Shown here: in pieces, positions 59,911 through 64,000 of the stretch
How positions within the stretch are numbered: position 1 is the stretch's first letter
Layout: each line of letters opens with the position of its first letter
Source: Symsagittifera roscoffensis
Lineage: Eukaryota > Xenacoelomorpha > Acoela > Convolutidae
Assembly (NCBI RefSeq): GCF_963678635.1
Contig: NC_087070.1
Coordinates: forward strand, 26,784,057 to 26,848,056
DNA: 64,000 nucleotides
Direction: 5' to 3'
Translations under genes and position numbers: made by a program
The notes under the pieces: model-generated
The model's database searches: none
Told to the model about the DNA's origin: nothing
The model's input: only the letters and a program-made list of their open reading frames with translations

Positions 59911-62900
59911 GTGAGCTAACAGATTCTTGATTAGGTCTCTAGGATAATGCAACTTAGCCAAAATGATACAGCGAAACTAACTGTGAACTTATTCGACGTG
60001 TATTAATGTGAATGATAGGCTTAGAACAATTTCATTGAAGTAAGAAGCATGGCAGTCAACAGTAGATCATGTTATTTTTGGGTTAAAATTTAATTGATTG
60101 CTTGCGTGAACAGTTTGGAATGGATATAGTTTTAAATTTCAGCTAGAAACAAAGCCAACTGTCCGTGAGTCGAAAGACAGAATGGGGTACGTAATCGTCA
60201 TCCTTGCAATCGCATCTCTCTTAGTCATAGCTGCCATCCTCCTTTTCCTCACCATGCGTCACCTACATCGCAAAGTGTTCACTCCCTTCTGTCCCTGTAG
60301 TACCCGTGAGTCGCGTGGAGTTGTGGACGGGTTCCAGTGCGAAGAACATAGAGTAGTTATGGAGCTCGGAACAATCGGTGATGGGACATACATCGATAAA
60401 GACGGAACCTCGAAAATAGCTCCGAGTCAGTCTAGTTCAAGAAATGTAGTGGATAACAGTAATTTGAAACTGATGAAACTTATCGGTCAAGGACGCTATG
60501 GAACTGTGTGGCATGCTCTGATGCGAGATTCAGAACAAGAAGTGGCCGTTAAGTTGTACAAGAGCGAGCATAAACTGTACTTCAACAACGAATTGAATAT
60601 TTATCAAGTGCCGCTCATGCAGCATCCAAATATCGTCAGTTTCATTGCAGGTGAGATTATTCTGTTCAAACATATCGTCGGAAAAGTTTTAAATCGATAA
60701 TTTTGCTTCCAATAATTAGTTTCAGTAGGTCATGAAGAGCCTGAGAAATCTGATGATCCATATTTCGAGCTGCTCCTCGAAGGGAGCTTTATTGTCAGGA
60801 GTCCTGATTAATGATCCTATCGAGAACGAGAAATAGAACGCCTACTCTATAGAGGTTGTTGAACCATAGTTGGACGTCAAATGTTCCTATAACTTCCGAA
60901 TTAGGTTGACAAGATTTGTGTTTATTTCAGGCTCGTGGCGATTGAACGAGGAGTGTGGTGTGAACGAGTACATGTTGGTGATGGACTACATACCCAATGG
61001 GTCTCTGGCATGCTTCCTCGCCCACAACCACTTCACTTTCGCACCCATGGTCCAACTGGCTCTCTCGGCTGCCAGGGGACTGGCATATCTGCATTCGGAG
61101 ATCACACAGGCCGGTGCTAGGAAACCAGCTATTGTGCACAGGTAGTGCCTTTATTTCTGTTACATTTGAAATTATGGCACTTTTGTTTGAAAGTCTGCTC
61201 TGGTTTCAACCTGCAGTTGAATTTATTCACCAGGAGTTCTTGCTAACGAATCGGAGAGAAACTTATATTTTGCTTGAGCTTCTTTAAAGGCTTACACTTT
61301 CTATCCACCGATCTACTCAATGTCATCTGTAACTTTATTATTGTCCTTCGTTCTGTATTGAGAGGTTGTGTAATGTTGTAGAGATTTCAACTCGAGGAAT
61401 ATTCTTGTTAAGCGTGATGGAACTTGTGCAGTGAGTGATCTTGGATTTGCCCAGAAGGTGTCTGGGGCTGATCTTTATGGCTACACGACCAGCCTCATCC
61501 CCGATGTGGGCACCCTCAGATACATGCCACCTGAGGTAGAAATGAAAAAAAAATAATTGAAACAAAAGTGGTCTGTTTTTGTGTAAGTAGCACATAGCAC
61601 AGATCTTCCGACGGTTCTCATAGCAAATATTGAGATCAAATGGAAAAGAAAACGGCAAAAGCCTTTTGAGAGATCAAATCTGCAGCCGTTGAACCCGCTG
61701 GTAGATTTACTAAAATGAAAAATTTTTCGTTAAGTTTTCCGCTCGTCACTTAGTGACAAGGTCGGAATAATAAGTAGCAATCAAATATGCAATTGTCTTG
61801 TAATCGAGAACTATACTTTTTCCCTTTAACAATTTTCCTACCAATCTATTATATATTTAAATGCGGGCTTCACTATCTTGCTACGTTTAAATTTTTTGAC
61901 ATACTATTTTTGCATGTTTAACGAAAGAATTTTTTGACGTTTAAGCGTTTTTCAGTTTGAATTCATTGATTATTTCACCAAGTTTTAAATTTTTAACACA
62001 ATAGAGAAATACTATCAGAGTTTTTCAGGTTTTGCAAATTTCGCCTTCAATTATGAGTACCCAAATCCTTATAGTTTACGAGGTACGACAATTTTTTCGA
62101 TTTTTCTAAAAATTTTCAGAAGACTTAGATTTATAAAATTTCACAATTTGAAATTCCCAACCTTGTAGTTGGGCGTGGTCAGGGTACTCTCAGCGGTTAC
62201 AAATCTTGCCTCCAAATACTTTTAGTTCCCAAGTTGTTATTATTTTTGTGTTATATTTAAGAGTAATGAACGTAGGAAAAGTGCTCTAATAACTACAGAT
62301 ATCTATTCACAGATCCGCATACATTAATGCATATATAAATGCTCTTCGGTATATTTGCACTTTTTGAAATCAATTGAAATTAATCTGCTGAAAAATAACG
62401 TATAGATACATTTTTTCGAGTGATTTATAGGATCTGGGTTATCAATTTTGTTCTTGATGCAAGAACTATAAAAAAATGTTTTCAATAGGTTATCAAAATG
62501 TTTTCAAAAGCGTTTTTGTGGTTAAGCCAATCAATAAGAAGTCTTTTGCAAGTGAATTATTTGTTATTATTAATTTTGAGATAATTTTGCTGTTCAGGTA
62601 TTGGAAGGTTCTGTCGATCTGAACAAGTGCGAGAGTGCTCTGAAACAGATAGACGTCTATGCATTAGCACTGGTCCTGTGGGAAATCAGTTCACGCTGTG
62701 ATGAGTTGTACAGGGGCTATCCGACTGTGAGGTCACCTGAGTTTAAACTACCCTTTGAGGAGGAGCTGGGAAAGAGTCTGAAGTTTGATGAGATGCGAGA
62801 TCTGGTGTCCGTTCAGCAGAGGAGACCAGTCTTCCCCTCAGGTTCCTTAAATGTTCCTTACATATATGTATCACGTGTATGGATCAAACTGTATTTCTCA

Positions 62901-63575
62901 TTGCTTGACTATTTGATCAGCAAACAAGTCTGGAGCTTATGATACCAAAAAAATGTAGAATTGATGTGGCTTAACTCATTGAAAAATGTATTTTTCGAAG
63001 GAATGTCTTTTTGCAAAGCTTGCATTAAGGTTCATCACTTGATGATAATTTCAGGCTGGGCTAGGGAGTGGAGTGGGGTGAAGTGTATTGTGGACACTGT
63101 GGTGGAGTCGTGGGATCAGGACTCCGAGGCCAGACTCACTGCCGCGTGTGTCGTCTCCAGACTCAACACTCTGGTAAGTATGCTTGTCTGATCTAATCGA
63201 ATTGTTTCCTTAGCCGTTAGTTTTTTCTTACTACAAATTCAATTGGCGCACAAGCTTTCAACGGCTATTTCTTTCTTGGTGTGATGTAATAGCTAGAATT
63301 AAGCTGAGGAATTACCGTTTATTCAGGGTTTATTTGGAAAAATTTGCGGTGGACATATGCTATTTAAGAATACAGTTGCTTTCTCTCTTTTGCAAGTTGT
63401 TGAGATCGAAACAGACGGTTTGCTTCTTGTCTTAGGTGGTTGTTCGTTTTAGCCCGTATTGTGGTCGGAAGCTGCAGAAACATTTCATGATGTACATGAC
63501 TCACCTGCAGATGTTGTCACTGCCAACCAATCGAGCACCCTTCCCATGAGCCCATCTGACGCGTTAGTGTTTTAA
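59449..63575 (+). CDS. BMPR2-like TGF-beta superfamily type II receptor Ser/Thr kinase, gene span
   Basis: Seven exons join in phase: 59449-59910, 60143-60650, 60931-61141, 61382-61535, 62598-62841, 63055-63173, 63453-63575; 606 residues. Parts: signal peptide (MKSFLFLAMFISVFSGLQAS), a Cys-rich three-finger ectodomain ending FCCCSTRLCN, a transmembrane helix about 170-191, then the kinase with GQGRYG (269-274), VAVK Lys291, HRD 393-395 with the type II RDxNSRNILVK pattern, DLG 413-415, MPPE, and the BMPR2-like VLEGSVDLNKCESALKQID...YALALVLWE block, WDQDSEARLTA. It should bind BMP/activin-type ligands at the plasma membrane and phosphorylate type I receptors. The tail after the kinase is only about 40 residues, unlike vertebrate BMPR2's long tail. 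It is on the same strand as RUSF1, 1.86 kb downstream. Confidence 0.93.
60143..60650 (+). CDS. BMP receptor exon 2: transmembrane helix and kinase N-lobe
   Basis: Contains YVIVILAIASLLVIAAILLF, the juxtamembrane Cys pair CPC, the glycine loop and Lys291 of VAVK, and QHPNIVSFIA. Acceptor TTTCAG, donor GCAG|GTGAGA. Confidence 0.93.
60931..61141 (+). CDS. BMP receptor exon 3: kinase hinge and C-lobe start
   Basis: YMLVMDYIPNGSL hinge, ARGLAYLHSEI and IVH before a split Arg codon of HRD. Acceptor TTTATTTCAG, donor CACAG|GTAGTG. Confidence 0.92.
61382..61535 (+). CDS. BMP receptor exon 4: catalytic loop to P+1 region
   Basis: Completes HRD, then FNSRNILVKRDGTCAVSDLGF and VGTLRYMPPE. DLG replaces the DFG usual in type II receptors. 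Donor CTGAG|GTAGAA. Confidence 0.92.
61536..62597. other. BMP receptor intron 4
   Basis: 1.06 kb, AT-rich, the longest intron of this gene. No transposon recognised. Ends TGTTCAG. Confidence 0.6.
62598..62841 (+). CDS. BMP receptor exon 5: kinase C-lobe
   Basis: VLEGSVDLNKCESALKQID, VYALALVLWEI, RCDELY and the FEEELGKSLKFDEM block with RRPVFP match BMPR2 more closely than ACVR2 or TGFBR2. Donor CTCAG|GTTCCT. Confidence 0.94.
63055..63173 (+). CDS. BMP receptor exon 6: end of kinase
   Basis: AREWSGVKCIVDTVVESWDQ, DSEARLTAACVVSRLNTL. Acceptor AATTTCAG, donor CTG|GTAAGT. Confidence 0.93.
63453..63575 (+). CDS. BMP receptor terminal exon: short tail
   Basis: With the acceptor GTTTTAG the frame reads PVLWSEAAETFHD, parallel to MMIWER after the vertebrate BMPR2 kinase, and stops at 63573-63575. 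The alternative acceptor CTTAG at 63435 also gives an open frame (stop near 63550) but no similarity, so the downstream one is preferred. Confidence 0.75.
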   Translation, partial: PVLWSEAAETFHDVHDSPADVVTANQSSTLPMSPSDALVF

Positions 63576-64000
63576 CTCTGTTCATGGAGTATAATCATGT
63601 GACTCATGAGGATTTTTTATGCGTTGTCTAAATGTCAATGAACATAGTGAAGACACTTATATAACATAGTTCTGTTGTTTGTTTTTTAAAATAAATAGTT
63701 TTTCGCGTTTTTACTTTTGGTTTCTAAGTAAAATCGAGTCAAATTCATTTGCTGAGAAAAGAACATTAAGCTTTTGAATAACAAATATTGAAATGGCGCG
63801 AAGAAATGAGTTCAATATGAGGATTTCAATTTATAGATTTTATCTAAATGAAAAAAAAATGTTGGCTGTTTTAAGAACGAAAGAAGCTATTGTCTGAACT
63901 GTCAGCCCTAAATTGAGAAACTGCTTCGTTTAGAATCGAAATTGAGCTGAAGTAGACATGATTTCATTCTGAATATAATTACCTTATGTTGTTTGTTTCA
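63576..64000. other. BMP receptor 3' flank
   Basis: Contains AATAAA at 63690-63695, 115 bp after the stop, as the likely polyadenylation signal, then AT-rich sequence with ATTGAAATGGCGCGAAG near 63788, a member of a dispersed repeat also seen at 58705. Confidence 0.6.
63690..63695 (+). terminator. BMP receptor polyadenylation signal
   Basis: Canonical AATAAA, the first after the terminal exon stop. Confidence 0.65.

Noticed and set aside
63436..63552. Alternative last exon of the BMP receptor starting at 63436
   Set aside because: In phase and open, but its sequence lacks similarity to the post-kinase LxxIWER region that the acceptor at 63452 provides.

Overview
The window is nuclear DNA of an invertebrate metazoan. 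It holds two intron-containing animal genes on the + strand with GT-AG introns and AATAAA signals: a RUSF1 (root UVB-sensitive family, DUF647) orthologue at about 33.8-57.6 kb and a BMPR2-type TGF-beta/BMP type II receptor kinase at about 59.4-63.6 kb. The rest is largely mobile and repetitive DNA. The phylum cannot be fixed from the sequence alone.

Region by region. 1-5609: a direct repeat of at least 846 bp, seen twice and flanking a decayed coding remnant. 5.8-6.3 kb: a diverged tandem duplication. 6434-9463: a PHD finger + reverse transcriptase + endonuclease-like ORF with one internal TAG and a damaged RT active site. Its end is cut by the next element. 9459-32624: a minus-strand Ty3/Gypsy-type LTR retrotransposon of about 23.2 kb with two 1303-bp LTRs that differ at only a handful of positions. 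Beyond gag-pro-pol it carries a macrodomain-like tail on Pol and a second block of about 9 kb of coding sequence. That block includes a coiled-coil/SGNH-hydrolase protein with a complete catalytic set and two large proteins I do not recognise. 32625-33195: a truncated piece of a second copy abutting the 5' LTR. 33.8-57.6 kb: RUSF1, whose 14-kb first intron contains a dead BEL/Pao element interrupted by a 6-kb hairpin-rich tandem array with a higher-order period of about 2.75 kb. Later introns hold a hairpin MITE-like element, a dead MULE transposon and tandem repeats with tRNA-Leu-like units. 59.4-63.6 kb: the receptor gene, complete in seven exons.

The giant retrotransposon is the most unusual object. 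Its coding capacity lies in two blocks. gag-pro and pol share one frame, separated by a TGA and broken by a one-base shift inside RT. The accessory block is likewise one frame, broken by a TGA, a one-base shift and a TAA. The hexamer CTCAAG (CTTGAG on the element's sense strand) is strongly over-represented through coding and non-coding parts alike. The near-identical LTRs point to recent insertion, while the stops and frameshifts mean this copy is either decayed, depends on recoding, or carries sequencing errors in homopolymers.
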